Source of the DNA: Amblyomma americanum
Taxonomy: Eukaryota; Arthropoda; Arachnida; Ixodida; Ixodidae
Direction: 5' to 3'
DNA length: 64,000 nucleotides
NCBI RefSeq assembly: GCF_052857255.1
Contig: NC_135507.1
Span: 74,462,020 to 74,526,019, forward strand
Shown here one piece after another: positions 12,198-25,100 of the stretch (positions are counted from its first letter, which is position 1; the number at the start of each line of letters is the position of its first letter). The notes below the pieces were generated by a model, which saw only the letters and a list, made by a program, of their open reading frames with translations, had not been told where the DNA came from and did not search any database. The position numbers were made by a program, and so were the translations under genes.

Positions 12198-15100
12198 AGC
12201 ACATGCATGGCACAGGTTGGCAGTCTGTTTTCGACCACTGGAACCCAGGAGAGAGGGAAATGTGTGCTATGTGGCTGTGTGAAAAAAGGTGGATTACAGT
12301 AAACATGGCATACCATGCTAACAGTGAGAAAGCAGCAGTAGCAGTGAATACAAAAATCATACCCTGAACTGAAAATGTTCTCACAGAATAACGTTATTTT
12401 TGGTGAGAACGGTTCTGCATGTACAGAAACACTGATGCTCCACATCGACTTTTTGTATGTAACCCATGTAAGCATTTGCAAGCACTTGGAATTTAAGGCC
12501 TATATTGAAAGCTTTTCTAGAATGACGGCCACAATGCGGAAATCAGCGAGAACACAGCTGACCTTCACAATCTGCTTACAGGCTATATAGGCCACCTAAT
12601 GCATCTACATGCAATAGCTTACCGGTAGGAGATAGAACCACTCGAAGATCTCTTGTTCTGTGTCAATGCAGCATTCTTTGCATATATAGTTCTGGCATGC
12701 ATTGCTTGTCAAGTAAGCATGGCAGTGGTTGTTTTGACGCCTGACAAATGTGATGCTAATTTTGCTGCAATGAAGTGATGAATCCTCATCTATTACTGCG
12801 ATACACTCCACATGATAGTGCAAGTGGCTGATAGAGTCAGCATAAGGTCACTGGACAATTTTAGAGTACCGCAACATGGCCACTGTGGTCCAATGTTGCG
12901 AGAACAGTGAGCACGAAAATTTACAGGAGCGACAGAGCATGGATTGGCGGTGGTCCAAAGCTTCTTGGCTCTCCTGCAGAAACTGCACACATTTGCCAGG
13001 TGCTGCTCAAATGAGTTACAAACATCGTTGCTTCCAATTTCTTCTGAGTGGTTGTTCACAGTATTACTAAAGCTGCCTCTGCCAACTACACAGAATATTT
13101 TTTGCTATTTGCAATAATGACGCAATGAAGGCAGAGGCAGATACACAGGGCACCACAGACGTGGTTGTCATGCTGGGAGCGACAGGTAGTGGCCGCCATA
13201 TATACCTTCCAAATCTGTCGGCGGGGAGAGGGAGTTTGCGGTTCTCTGATAACTTTTCCAGTGACTCTATGTTAGCCGCGGGGCAGTGAGGACAGCTCCA
13301 CTCAATTTCTGTTCAAGTCACAGAAATCCAAACAATGAGTTTTTTTAATATGTTGATGTAAATTTTTAGCAGCCAAAGATGCACTTATTGCTGAGAAAAC
13401 TGGATTTATAAATGAAACATTTTTTTACCCCTGCCACTCAATTGCAGCTCGCAATGTCAATAACAAAAAGGATTTCGTGACATCTGTTTGGAAGTGACAG
13501 TGGCCTAGCCTTGGAGATCTGCAACAAAAAGCTGAAATTGCGTCACAGCAGTTTGTGATAACAGCCGGTGACGGTGAGAATTATGTTCCTGACCTTTTCT
13601 GGTCCGTAAAATCTGTTTTAGATGAAATTGATCTCTTTTTCTCATTATATCGCATAATCATCGATGTGGATTAACTTTTAATTTCTCCTCAGTGTCCCTT
13701 TAAATGAGGGAAGAAAAGGCCCCACTGTAAGCTGGCAACCGACAGTTTTGTCACAAAACAAGCATGCATTAGCGCTTGGGGCATAAAAGTCCGCAGTAAG
13801 AATGAGATAAGAAGGGGAAAAAAAGTGAAGAAAAGAACAGTACACCACCATGGCGTGCATATGTTTATAATTTAGAGTAGCAGGTGCAGATTCTGAGGAT
13901 GATGCATCTGCTGGATATCACAGTATGGAACCGCAAGGAGGTAGGGAGCTTAGCTGCAGCATCTTCCGACAGTCCTCTGCATGAAGGCAAAGCAAAGAGG
14001 CAGCTTTGTTGTCACACACGCATTCCAACTTGCATGATGAACTGGACATTACAAAACCTAGCCTGTTCCATGTCCCCCCTCCCCCAAAAATGGCTGACGG
14101 TACTGATACTCTGGGCTCCCTTTAAGGTGACCTCTGGAAAATCAAATTCTCAGGTAAGCTGAACACATAGTTTTGTGACAGCTTTTTGGTTTCCCATATG
14201 CACAATGTAAAAGCAAATTCTGGTTAACATAAACCTTAGCAATGCTACACTAAATCGGCAGTCTACAGCAACAAATGGCAAAGAGACACCTATCACTGAG
14301 CTGCATTGTGTAAGGAAAGACAATGCAGCAAAAAATGACAACAGAAAACAAAAGTAGAGAGGGTCGTGCGTGCAGGTTACATCTAGCTTGGCAACTGCAC
14401 CAGGCGGACTGTGGTTGGCTTTGCTTGCTCTTTTAATTCAACTGCTGCCTTTGAGAAACATAACCGTCATGAACACCCTTAGCAAGCACTGGCTGGATGT
14501 CCTCCTATAACACAAACAGCAGTTGTCATAAAAAACGTTAAAACTTTCACTAAATTAATGGCTGACAACAGTCATTTGCAGGATTTACTCAGATTATCCT
14601 TTTCTTAGAGTTACAATTCTTTACTGTTTCTTCTCAGAAACTTAATTGATGCCTTACACTTTCAGAAAACTCAACATTTCAAGTCTGTGCGTGTCTTAGC
14701 GTCTACTGTATCCTTGCAATCCATGCACTCTAGCAGAAATGCTAGGCTGGTGTGTGAAGAAATTTTGCAGATGCAACTTCACGAAATTTGCAGCAAATGC
14801 ATAAAACTTACAAGTTCAGCGCAGCAAACAGTTTGATGTAAGCCACTGTGAAATATTGTGCCACACTACAGCTGAAAAGGTGTGCCATTCAATGCACTGT
14901 TTTATTCCCAATAGTACACTTGAGGTAGCAACACAGCAGGAAATAACATTTTTCCCTCACTGTGTCATTAAGAAAATGCTCCCTTTTCATGTGTTGCATG
15001 GACTTGAAATAAGTAGATTTGCACAACTGGGTCGTCATACAGTGGCAGGGAACAATGACAAGCAGGCACGAAACATTTGTTTCTCACGTCCACGTGTTCT

Positions 15101-15895
15101 TGGAATCCAAAACGGATACTACTGGTGTCCACATCAGTCATGCCTTAGCATCCTTTTCCTGGCCCCAATTTAGATAATCTTGCTGAGTTGTCTCAGCAGA
15201 GCCAATGGTCGAATAATTGTTGTTATTATTATTATGCGTGCAAGCATAAACATCAAGTACAAAGAAAAGAAAAAAGGACAAACAGGCTTGCAGCTGCTAC
15301 CCGAAGAGGCTCCAGGGTAATGGGGCAGATGACTGCCATGAAAGGAAGCGACTGAGTAAAAGCTAAAGAAAAAAAAAGAACTGCATTCAATTCCTTACAA
15401 TAAACAAGACAAGAGCAACACTCAAATTACCGAAATCAGGCTGTGCTTTGCCACTGGTTGTCACTGATCAATAAAGTGTGTCTTCACAACAACCGTTGAG
15501 AGACTAGACTAATCAGTTTGCTGCTTTCCTTAACTTGAGCAAAATGGCAACTATCAGCTGTTTTGCATGGCACAATTTGAAGGTTGGTGTTTTGTTGTAT
15601 TCACTTGGTATGGCAGCATGACCGTAAGATAAAAAAAAAGCTACATTATTTCTTGAGGGAGAGATAGCTCAAAAGAGCTGTGGAAGCCTGACCTTTCTGG
15701 CTGGAGCTTGAAGCGTAGTTTCTGGTCAAGTTACGGTGCTCAGAAAGACAACAAAATGGATTTAAAGCGGACAACTGGGCATTGAACAAAATGGATCACA
15801 ATCTGGCTGGATGTTGTACGCTAAAGAGCTTGAGGTGGACAATTACCCGCATAGTTACAGTGTTAGTGGGAAGAAGAAGGCATTTCTATTCACAT
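12198..15895. other. Intergenic DNA between POMGNT1 and ASNSD1
   Basis: No gene was recognised. Around 13440-13700 the text (CTCGCAATGTCAATAAC..., ending GTCCCTTTAA at 13694-13703) resembles the repeat at 46370-46655, so a diverged interspersed repeat is likely. A short (TTA)n tract occurs near 15220. Confidence 0.45.
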
Positions 15896-15901
15896 TTTAT
15901 T
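15896..15901 (-). terminator. Candidate polyadenylation signal of ASNSD1
   Basis: Plus-strand TTTATT reads AATAAA on the minus strand, about 170 bases after the predicted ASNSD1 stop codon at 16071-16073. It is the first canonical hexamer downstream, and its use is inferred. Confidence 0.45.
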
Positions 15902-16070
15902 TTGCTGATTTCCATGTTCAAGTCCTCAAGATTTGGTACCTGCGGTTACCAACAGCTACAAGAATTACAAACACTGTTTACTGCTAGGAGCACCATGTTT
16001 CACACATACTAGGCCCCATTATGCTGAGATTATGGAAGTCTTGCCACCCAATCAGGGTACAGAGAAACAC

Positions 16071-16124
16071 TCACCATGCTTTCCAGTAGGCTCTTTCACT
16101 GTCGGGAACAGATCCTAAGTCAAT
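16071..16124 (-). CDS. ASNSD1: ASNSD1 last exon (17 codons plus stop)
   Basis: Exon 13 ends ATGGAC|GTGAGT, a strong donor. The next good acceptor downstream (TTTGCACATGCAG, 16125-16137 on the plus strand) opens a phase 0 tail of 17 residues ending at TGA. Vertebrate ASNSD1 has a C-terminal tail of similar length after the same point. If the donor were not used, the frame would instead read through to a stop at 16199. Confidence 0.6.
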   Translation of the reverse strand: MDLGSVPDSERAYWKAW

Positions 16125-19100
16125 CTGCATGTGCAAACAGAAAAAAACAGAAAAAAAGGGAAACCGATTTGCATTAAGTATATGCGACAGCCCACAAATT
16201 AAAGGGACATACGAGCTGCATCGATGGCTGAACTACAATAGTGAACAGTGGTGGTACAGTGGACAACCAAACTCACGTCCATCAGCTTCTTGCAGATGTC
16301 CCCACCCTTGGCGCGGTCTTCCTCGGCGTGCACGACACGTGAGCCAAACTGCATGGCCCGCTTGGGCCGACAGGCAGCATCTTCGAGGCTCAGGCTGGCG
16401 GCCAGCATGCGCAGCAGCATCTTGTCTCCAATGCCCCTTGGGAGGTTGGGGTTTACCTGAACATGCATGGGCATTTTCCTGTTAGCTCTAAAAAGAAACA
16501 AAAAAATTGGCCGCATGCTTACCCTTGTGGCAATGCTAATTACCAGACCAGGCCAGCCAAAATGTCATGATGAAATGCCTATGCCAGTCAGGAGTGTTAA
16601 GTAACTCAGGGTACAAAACGCACAAGCTTGCTTACACATCCATTCAGGTATGGAGCAATGTCTGAAAACGTGTGACGTCGCTCTATTTGGCCAATCAGTG
16701 ATGCGCTGTCATTACGTCATGCGTGAGATCACTCCATTCTGGCCAGCCAGTGTACCAGGTCGCCATGGTGTTATGCGTGACATCACTCCATTCTGACCAA
16801 TCAGCGTGATGCATTGCACCTGGTGTGTTAGGGCGACGACACAAAGCTTGGAGACGAGCCTTTAACACCTGCTGCTCTAAAAGAATTCCCAGTGTATGTC
16901 ACTGCAGAGTGTAGCTGTGATCAAAAATTTTTGGATGGATGCATGTGGTAAGCACGCCCCCTTTGAAATTGGGGTCACGATTTTATTTCAATTTTTTTAT
17001 TTCGTAAATGTTTTTCTCAACATTAAGTACCACTACGGAACTGACCCTTCTTTCAAATGCAAATTCCATTAACTTTGAGGCTTTGCCAAATCTGTTTCCT
17101 AAAAACATATCCTTAGGTCTCTTCCGTGCGCTGGGGATCTCCCCGCCATCTGGCAGTGCACAAAAAAACTAAGTCACTTTGTATTCAGCATCAGTGATGT
17201 ACTGCTACCCAGTTCCCACAATTGTGCCTTTATTTATTTTTTTTTTGTGGCTAAGCTATCTACTGTGCCAAGTCCTTTCATCTACACGCTACCTGCCTCA
17301 ACGAACCACTTGGAATTCTTCTCTGCACAATTATGCGTTTTTAAGGTTCTGGTCCTTGTTAAGTTCGGCTTTGTTTCTTGGAACTAGCTCGTCAAAGCCA
17401 GTGCGATAGCACCGGTATAAGCACTTCATGTGTTAATGTAGTCCACAAGGTCACCACGTGGCTTAGACCTAACGCACTGTGGATATGCACTGCAGTGGCA
17501 ATGCAGGGAACTTAAGATATAGTCACAGAAAATCACCATCATCATCCCAACTACGTCCACTGCAGGACAAAGGCCTCTCCCATAACCTACCACATAAGTC
17601 TGTCCTGTGCCAGCTGCGGCCAGCCACCTTTTGCCTCGCAAACTTCCTAACCTGATCAATTAGTCCAATATGTTTAGGGAAACAGCTGTATGGGTGTGTT
17701 CTGGTAAATTTTGATAGGTAATTATATATTACTCTCTTCACTGAAGGTAACCCGTGTATGACAAAACTGAACATTGGTGGAATGGATACAGCCCTTAGCT
17801 AATGATGCCACTCGCTGCTGTTCAGCCTACTTCACTGCACAGGTGGCACTGATGTTATATGCAGGTATAACTGCATCGGTCGGTTGCAAATACTTGCATT
17901 ATATGGATAATGCAAACCACAAAGAGGATTGTGCAGCAATCAGCAGATCACTGGCTATGACATTGGCAACAGAGAAGCTAACATGATGGATTTGTAGGAG
18001 ATTGGGACACCAAATGGTATTTGAAAGGGCACTGAAATGACTTCACATATCATTCAGAAACTACCTATACAGTACACAGTTTCTCCTCTAGGCTCCCTGC
18101 ATTTCACATGCATTTCAACATTTTTTTTTTTTTCATGAGAAGCACTTCAAATAGGGCTGCTTGTATCTCCTGCACACTAAATGTAGCTGTGAATGTTATA
18201 ACATCCCGTCATAACAAAAATTTTTGCAGCAAAGTTTCAGCTGTCGGTAATTGTCAGAAATGGTCTGGTTTGCTGGACTATACTGCCTGAACAAAAACCC
18301 CATGCTGCAACTAAAGCCCACATATTCTGGCCAATGCGACTAAAACTGTGTTTGATTCATTATTACGTCATGAGCAGTAGTTCACTCAAAGAGCAATAAT
18401 GAAATTAAGGGCCTACTTGTGTACATCTTTAGTAAACAAATGGGGGTCCTGAAGCAAGGCTGAGCAGTCATACAGTGTTGCACACAGGTCATTCTTTCAC
18501 CAAACAGTCCAAAACAAAAATCACTTCAAATAATAAAGAGTTTGTGCCATTTAGAAATGCACAAGTGCACACATGAGGCCAGGCAGTATTAATAGAGGTG
18601 AGACAGCTTCAAACCTCACAAGGGTGTTTTTAGCACAATGTTTTCTTATTGTCACATAGCATGAAGACATAGACCCTGACCTCATGGGCAACATTGGAAA
18701 ATATCGGCGAGTATTCTCTCCTGAAAATACTAAGCAGAGGTAATGCCAAAATAGACATGATGCTAAAACAATCGAACAACAAAAAATCTACTGAAAATAT
18801 TGACTGTCAAATGCCGCCCAACTCACCTTCATCCAAATCGGCACCTTGTTCAAGAAATTGACAACGTCTCGGTCAAGGAAGGGAAACCTGGCTTCTCTGC
18901 CGTGGTCGGACACAATGCTGGAACAGATGAAAAATAGTTTATAGGGCATGTCACATGCCTAAAAATGAAGATAACGCACCAATCTCAGCTCTGAAAAACA
19001 AACAAACAAACCATGAGGCAAAAAAGGGTCTGGCAATACCACACAGGTAACGCATTTCAATCTTTTTCTATTTCTGGAGTTATCACTCATCAGTCACAGC

Positions 19101-22100
19101 ATGCTTAGCACTGTGGAGTTTTGCTGCATCTAATCTCTTGAGAGTTCGAAACAACTTTACTCGACAACTTTGGTGTCTGTGCCTTTATAATGTATGTAAG
19201 GTGCCTTTTGACCCTAGATCATTCTCTCACCTATCACCATCATCATTAACGATGTACCACTGGTACCAGCACCATCTACAAACTTTAAACCAATAGTGCC
19301 CTGTAAAAGCCTAAAAACCTGCATGTTTACTAATTTATGTTCACCTAGATAGTTAATTAGTGTGAAACTTCAAAAGCCACCAGAACAAAAAAAAGCTATG
19401 GTACATGTTCCTTCTGTAAAATGAAATAAAAATAAAACAAAATCTTGATTAACCCTCATCAAAGAGGTCTTCTTGAGCACAAAAAAGCTGCAAAAACTTG
19501 CAGTCAATGCAAAACAAAAACAAAACCAAGTCATGCTGTGGGAAGCAGTGAAAAGAATAGATGGCCATTTGGTCCCCAACAAAAAGTGGAACCTCACTCA
19601 GAAAAAATGCTCTGAATGAAGGTTTGATGAGTGAGAGATTTCAACACATTGACGCGATGACCACAGCATCTTACCGATCATCCCTGCCCAGGTTGCGGTG
19701 AGCTATCCTATTGAGCTCCATGGAGATTTCGTCCACAAGTCCCTGCCAGCCAAAATTCCTGCAGGAGGGGAAAAAAAAGGGAGGAGACTTTCTATTCTGC
19801 TGCGTCGCATGTCAAAATGCCATGTTTACAGTCAGTTGCAAATACTTGTGTTATCGCTCTGCTCTGCTTTACTTTAGCACCATGCACTATGCTTTGTCCT
19901 TTGCACATGAAAACAGTTCCTTCCCCATTGTATTGATGTCAATTTAAAGAATGGGAATTGGTTACTTTAACAACTTCCTATCGTACACTAGTTAGTTTGT
20001 ACCTTTGCTACTCAATGGAAAATAATTTATTTAAATTCATGGTTCACTTTCACATCAGAAACAAACTCAAGCACCTCCATGCTGCAGTTAATGACAAGAA
20101 GTGAAGAAACAGCACGCACTTATACTTCACCATGTGCCTTGAATAGCCGCCCAGTTGCTCATCTGCGCCCATTCCAAGAAAGACAACCTGCACGTCAAAG
20201 AGAGAACAGGCACTGCAGTTCGTTGCTACAGGCAAGGTTCACCATGCCACATGGTGAGGTTTCCCGTTATAACGTCACCACAGTGGCAAGGAATAGGGCA
20301 GTGGTAATGACTTGGGGTTGCGTGGGCCTACTGAGGTGACATTCCTGGCGTTCGAGAACTTGTGTGCTGCGTTAAGGCCTTCCACAATTCGTGGCTCCAT
20401 GACAAGACAAATACTGAAGGAATTGGACCATGCCGATTAAGGGATGTTGCTGAGGGAACTATGCCCATGAAAACAATCAACTGCGCAAAAAAAAAAAGAC
20501 ACACTAGAACAAATGCGCAAGACAGGCACTGACCCAGGTTTGCCTGTCAGCCCCTGTCCTGTGCACTTCTAGCGCGAGTCCTTTTGAATTCTTTTTTTTT
20601 TCACATCACTAAGGAACCTGTGCATTTTCAGAGATAACATCTCGAAAGCATGCGCTCAACTCAAGCTTTTTGCCAAGGCATCATTCATCCATTAAATGGC
20701 AACATCAGCAGCGAAGCGAGAGAGAATGTACGAAATACCATATTTACGTGCGCAATGAACCCACTCACAAATGAGCTCACACCCCAACTCCCTCCTTTTG
20801 TCACTGTGAAATTACTTTTTTTTTTACCCTCGCGTAAAAAGCGCGCCCCTGACCTTCAAGGCTGGTGTTCGGCACATTTGCTTTATCTTGCTGCGGCCGT
20901 CCAGTGCCATCAACTACCACAAAAGTGTCGGATCTCACCACGATACAACAAACAACTTTTGAAGTGAGCAAGGTAAAACGATTGGGAAAATGGGCTTCTG
21001 CTCCCTCCCCCATGTGCACATCAAACCTGTTAGCCATGGTGTGCTTTGGCCAAGCTGCCTCTGTACTATTAAAAATCATATTATGATCACCATTATCAGT
21101 TTCACCACAAAAAGCATAAGAGATTTTCTCCCGTTCTCCTCTGGGCCAGCAAGGTGGGCGCACTTAAGGTGTGGTGCAGGTGCCCCCTGTCAACAGCTAC
21201 TGAAACTACAAAGGCAACGTGAGCATGCACAGTTCTTATCGCACTCAATTATCCGCCCCGTGTTGTAGGCAACAAACACTAGGGCAAATGGCCACACATC
21301 AGCCTAAGCTCACCCTGGCTGGGCTCTCATAGGTGGCAGCAGCAGCAGCAGAAGCCAGACCACTTCTGTTTGAGACCTTTCCCTTCCCCCTGGCAGCAAA
21401 CCAGAGTGCGCAGCCTAGGCTGTCGTCTAGGACTGTCTCCAGGGGGTAGATCAACTTGTGGATGTGGTTGGCACTGCACCACCAGAAATGGCGGTCAGAG
21501 ACCACTTGAAGTCGTTTCATTTCACACAGAGATAGTGTGTCAACATGATCAGTAGACAGCAAGAAGCAATGCTTGTGCACTGAAGTGGGCCGTCCTGTTA
21601 ATAATTACATTGTTAATCTGTTCTAATAATGTGGTAATGTTAATAACACTACCTGTTAATCTCTCTATACATAGCTACCCAGTATTAATTCGCTAGCACC
21701 TGCCAGAATTTTAATCATTTTTACTTATCGACTAATGCAGATTTAATTGCCCCCCCCCCCCCCCCCCCCCCCCACCTCCCCACCATATAATATGGGTCTT
21801 TTTATCGACCAATTTTTATAAATTTGTGTGATTTTCCTCTTCCCTCTTTTGTTTGCACCTCCCCCCCCCCCCCCCCCCCCCCACAATTAACTGCCCCCCT
21901 CACCATATAATATGGGTCTTTAGAGGTAATTTGAAAACAACTAAACAAATGAACAAAGTCTGCTACACAACTACTCCCCTGACAAATATTTTACTAGTAC
22001 TCTGCACTGCTTGTTACAACAGTGACAAATGGCGGATAAGCCACTGAGTGAAATTCCACAATGCAAAGAGTGACTGGCGGGATTACATACAGAGGGAAAA

Positions 22101-25100
22101 CCTCTAAGATGTGTTGAATGAACTAAAGTTTCTTAACGAAGAGTTCCCATCACACTCCCATCCCCATTCTAGGAAAAAAGAAAATAACCCAAGATACACT
22201 GGAGCAATCCCTGAAATCAGACTCACCGCTCAAACTGCAGCTCTCCTTTGGTCACGTCAATCTGGAAATGACATCACAAGGCCACTCACTATTAGCGAAC
22301 AATGCCCATAAACAGTGGGACGTGTTTTCTTATTAGTAATTATGTGTAAGATATTTAGTATATACTATATAGGGATCACCATGAGGTATTCACCTATATC
22401 TTGCTAAATAATCTATAACTGAAATTCTTCCCACATACACTTCTGGTTTCAACAGCCAAATGACGGCTCTAACATTTAAGTTTAGTATAGGTCATGTGAG
22501 ACATGAAAAAACTGCAATAATATAATTGCAGCTTCATCATTCACTACAATGCAAATGAAAGCCTCTCTGGAGAGTTTAAATGAGAATGAATAAAGAAGCA
22601 ATGATTATGTCGCACTTGCACCAGCACCAGTTGCTTGGACCAGTAAAAGTTATTGGTGATTGTATGACTCCAAGGGTGTGGTCTAGTAATCTGAGCCTGT
22701 CCAACTAATACACACTGCATTGATTTAGAAAAGAAATGCATGAAAACACTTTCTTGATTTAATCATCGCATGGTTTTAAACTCAGTTACCATACTACAAC
22801 TCATCATTTTTGGTTTTGTCTAGTTGAAGTACCATACCATTCCCTCTGCTAGTACTCTCAGGAGTAAAAGCGGTGTATAACCACGTGCTGCTATGTGGCT
22901 CGCTGCTCGTGACATCTTACAGCACTTTCGCCAAACAGGAGCCCCACAGATTGAAACGAGAAACTGGAATGCTTCCAGATAAGAACTGTCATCTCCTCTC
23001 CTGTCTCAACAACATGCGCTAGCTACCAGGAACCGACACAGCAACGCCCCCTCACTGAAGCTCACATGTTATACACCACCTCTGCTCCTGAATGTACATT
23101 GCCACAAAGAACGTCTCCAAGTGGTTATTGTGCTTGTGCTGCTTTTCCCAAAGTTCAGACCTTGTTTTGCGGCTAAACTTGCTCCAGAGCATTTCATAAA
23201 CAGCTATCCTCAGCTTCGGGATGAACTGCCTTCGCACATTTCTTCAAGTTTACCTGTTAGAGCTTGTGACGTTGGCACTGCACTGCCAAACCCCACTAGC
23301 TCCTGAAGGGCTACCAAATTCTTTAGCAGAAGCCTTGAAGATGTACATGTTACATGAAGTTCCATAGCACAAAACAAGACAGAAGAAAAGCGCCAACTTC
23401 CACTGAATGCTTCATTGGCACTTAGAGGTTTTATGAAGGTACAATTACCTGTGAACCCAAACAATCACCCTACTATGTACATATTAGATGGACACCTCCT
23501 TTGTTACAACCATTTCTTTATTATAGATGTATAGAGACAAAAGGAAATGCATAGTCATGTATATGCAAGTTGAAATAGGACCGCAGTTTCACTTTACAGC
23601 AGGCTCTTGTTAATTCAAACTCCACACAATTTGAACGCATCTGCATAGTGGGCCTAATCTGAGCAGTGACATGACTATTACCAACAACCAGCTATAAATC
23701 TCTTGCTGCCACCACACATCTAACTATAATAAGTTAAGGATTTAACTATTAATATAATTATTAGTAAACCAGGTTGCTAGTTCAACAGGATTCACCTGCC
23801 TCATGATTTCCACCAACAATGGTATTACAATGCCCCTGACACCAACTGTACATCTTAAAAAGCTTAACATATTTTTAGGGGTGTGCGAATATTCGAAATT
23901 TCGAATACGAATCGAATATGTTTGATATTCGATTCGTATTCGAAAATTGGTAATCGTGAATTTCCGAATATTCCAAAATTCCTGAATACCGATCGCCAGC
24001 GATCGTATAATGCGCATACTTTCATAAATTCGACCGTGGCAAAACCACTATATCTGGGCAAATTAGCTGATAATCGAGTTAAAAATTGCAGGAAAACAAT
24101 ACAGAGGTCCTATCCCCTTCCTTCTCCGCCGTTTATCACGCGGACCGACCGCATCCCGACGCCGCAAGGCTTCACCTCGAGAGAATTTCCCCAAGTGGGC
24201 TTTCCCACATATCACCCGTGCTGCGAACAAGATGGCCGACGGCCCGCTTCGAGCAATCGTAACGCGAAATCGCGCTTTTTTTTTTAATCCTTCGGTAATA
24301 CGTTACATATTTAATGCCCACATTCGAAGAATACGTCCTGTCGCCTTCATAACTCTCCGAGCGTGACTTCCGCCATCCCGTTTTGTAAACTACGCTATGC
24401 GGGAAAGCCTACTTGCGGAATGCCGCGGGAGCCTCCTGAAGGGGCGCGTCGAGTAGTCACAATAGGGCAAGCGATCCCGTCAAAATCTCGCACTATTGCA
24501 TGGTGCATTGTAACCTGCACACCTCTTTAGCAGGCGTAACGGCAGGCGTGGCAACAATCGGAAGGCCTCTTTCGCTAGGGCAAAAAAAAAAAAAAAGGCC
24601 TGGCTGCTTAGTTTCGGTTTCTGAGCTTCACCGCTGCCCCGCGGCAACTTCAAACAAATGTCGGCCCGCGCATTCGCCGATAGTCCAATCCCAGCTCCGC
24701 GCGGCTTATTTCTTTTTCCTTTTTAGAAACAAACTCGCCGCTTTGACGCCAGTGTGTGTTCCCCGACCCCTTGCTTGCATTTGTGTTGTTCTTCCAGCAC
24801 TCCAAAACGGGTGGCTCGTCACGGGCTTACAGGTGTTAGCGCAATGGAGCCGCCTCATAAGGCCTTACTGCATCTTCAGCATTTTCGGCAGCATTTTTTT
24901 TTTCGGGGGGGCGCAGGAAATTTTATTAACAGAGGCCTTCGGATGAACCGGGCATTTCTTCTGGTCCCTTGAACTCCGAATGAATGAGATTTAATAGTCA
25001 TCATGTTATTGTTTTGTTGCCAGTCTTGTCATTTTATAGATTTTGTTTTCCATGACCTCATTATAGTTTGGATACTGTTATGCTGTCTAATCAAGTAGTA

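Larger units (their letters stand above)
16457..18826 (-). other. ASNSD1 intron 12
   Basis: A 2.4-kb intron holding the CRE/CCAAT-like short repeat (16671-16810) and an RTE-like LINE tail (about 17530-17700). The remainder is AT-rich with nothing coding. Confidence 0.5.

Noticed and set aside
11704..12481. Series of near-identical 70-codon frames
   Set aside because: They arise from the 106-bp periodicity of the tandem array and share no start or splice context.
24500..24946. 148-codon frame in the hAT-like element as a transposase
   Set aside because: No hAT transposase motifs, low complexity around A and T runs, and no supporting context.
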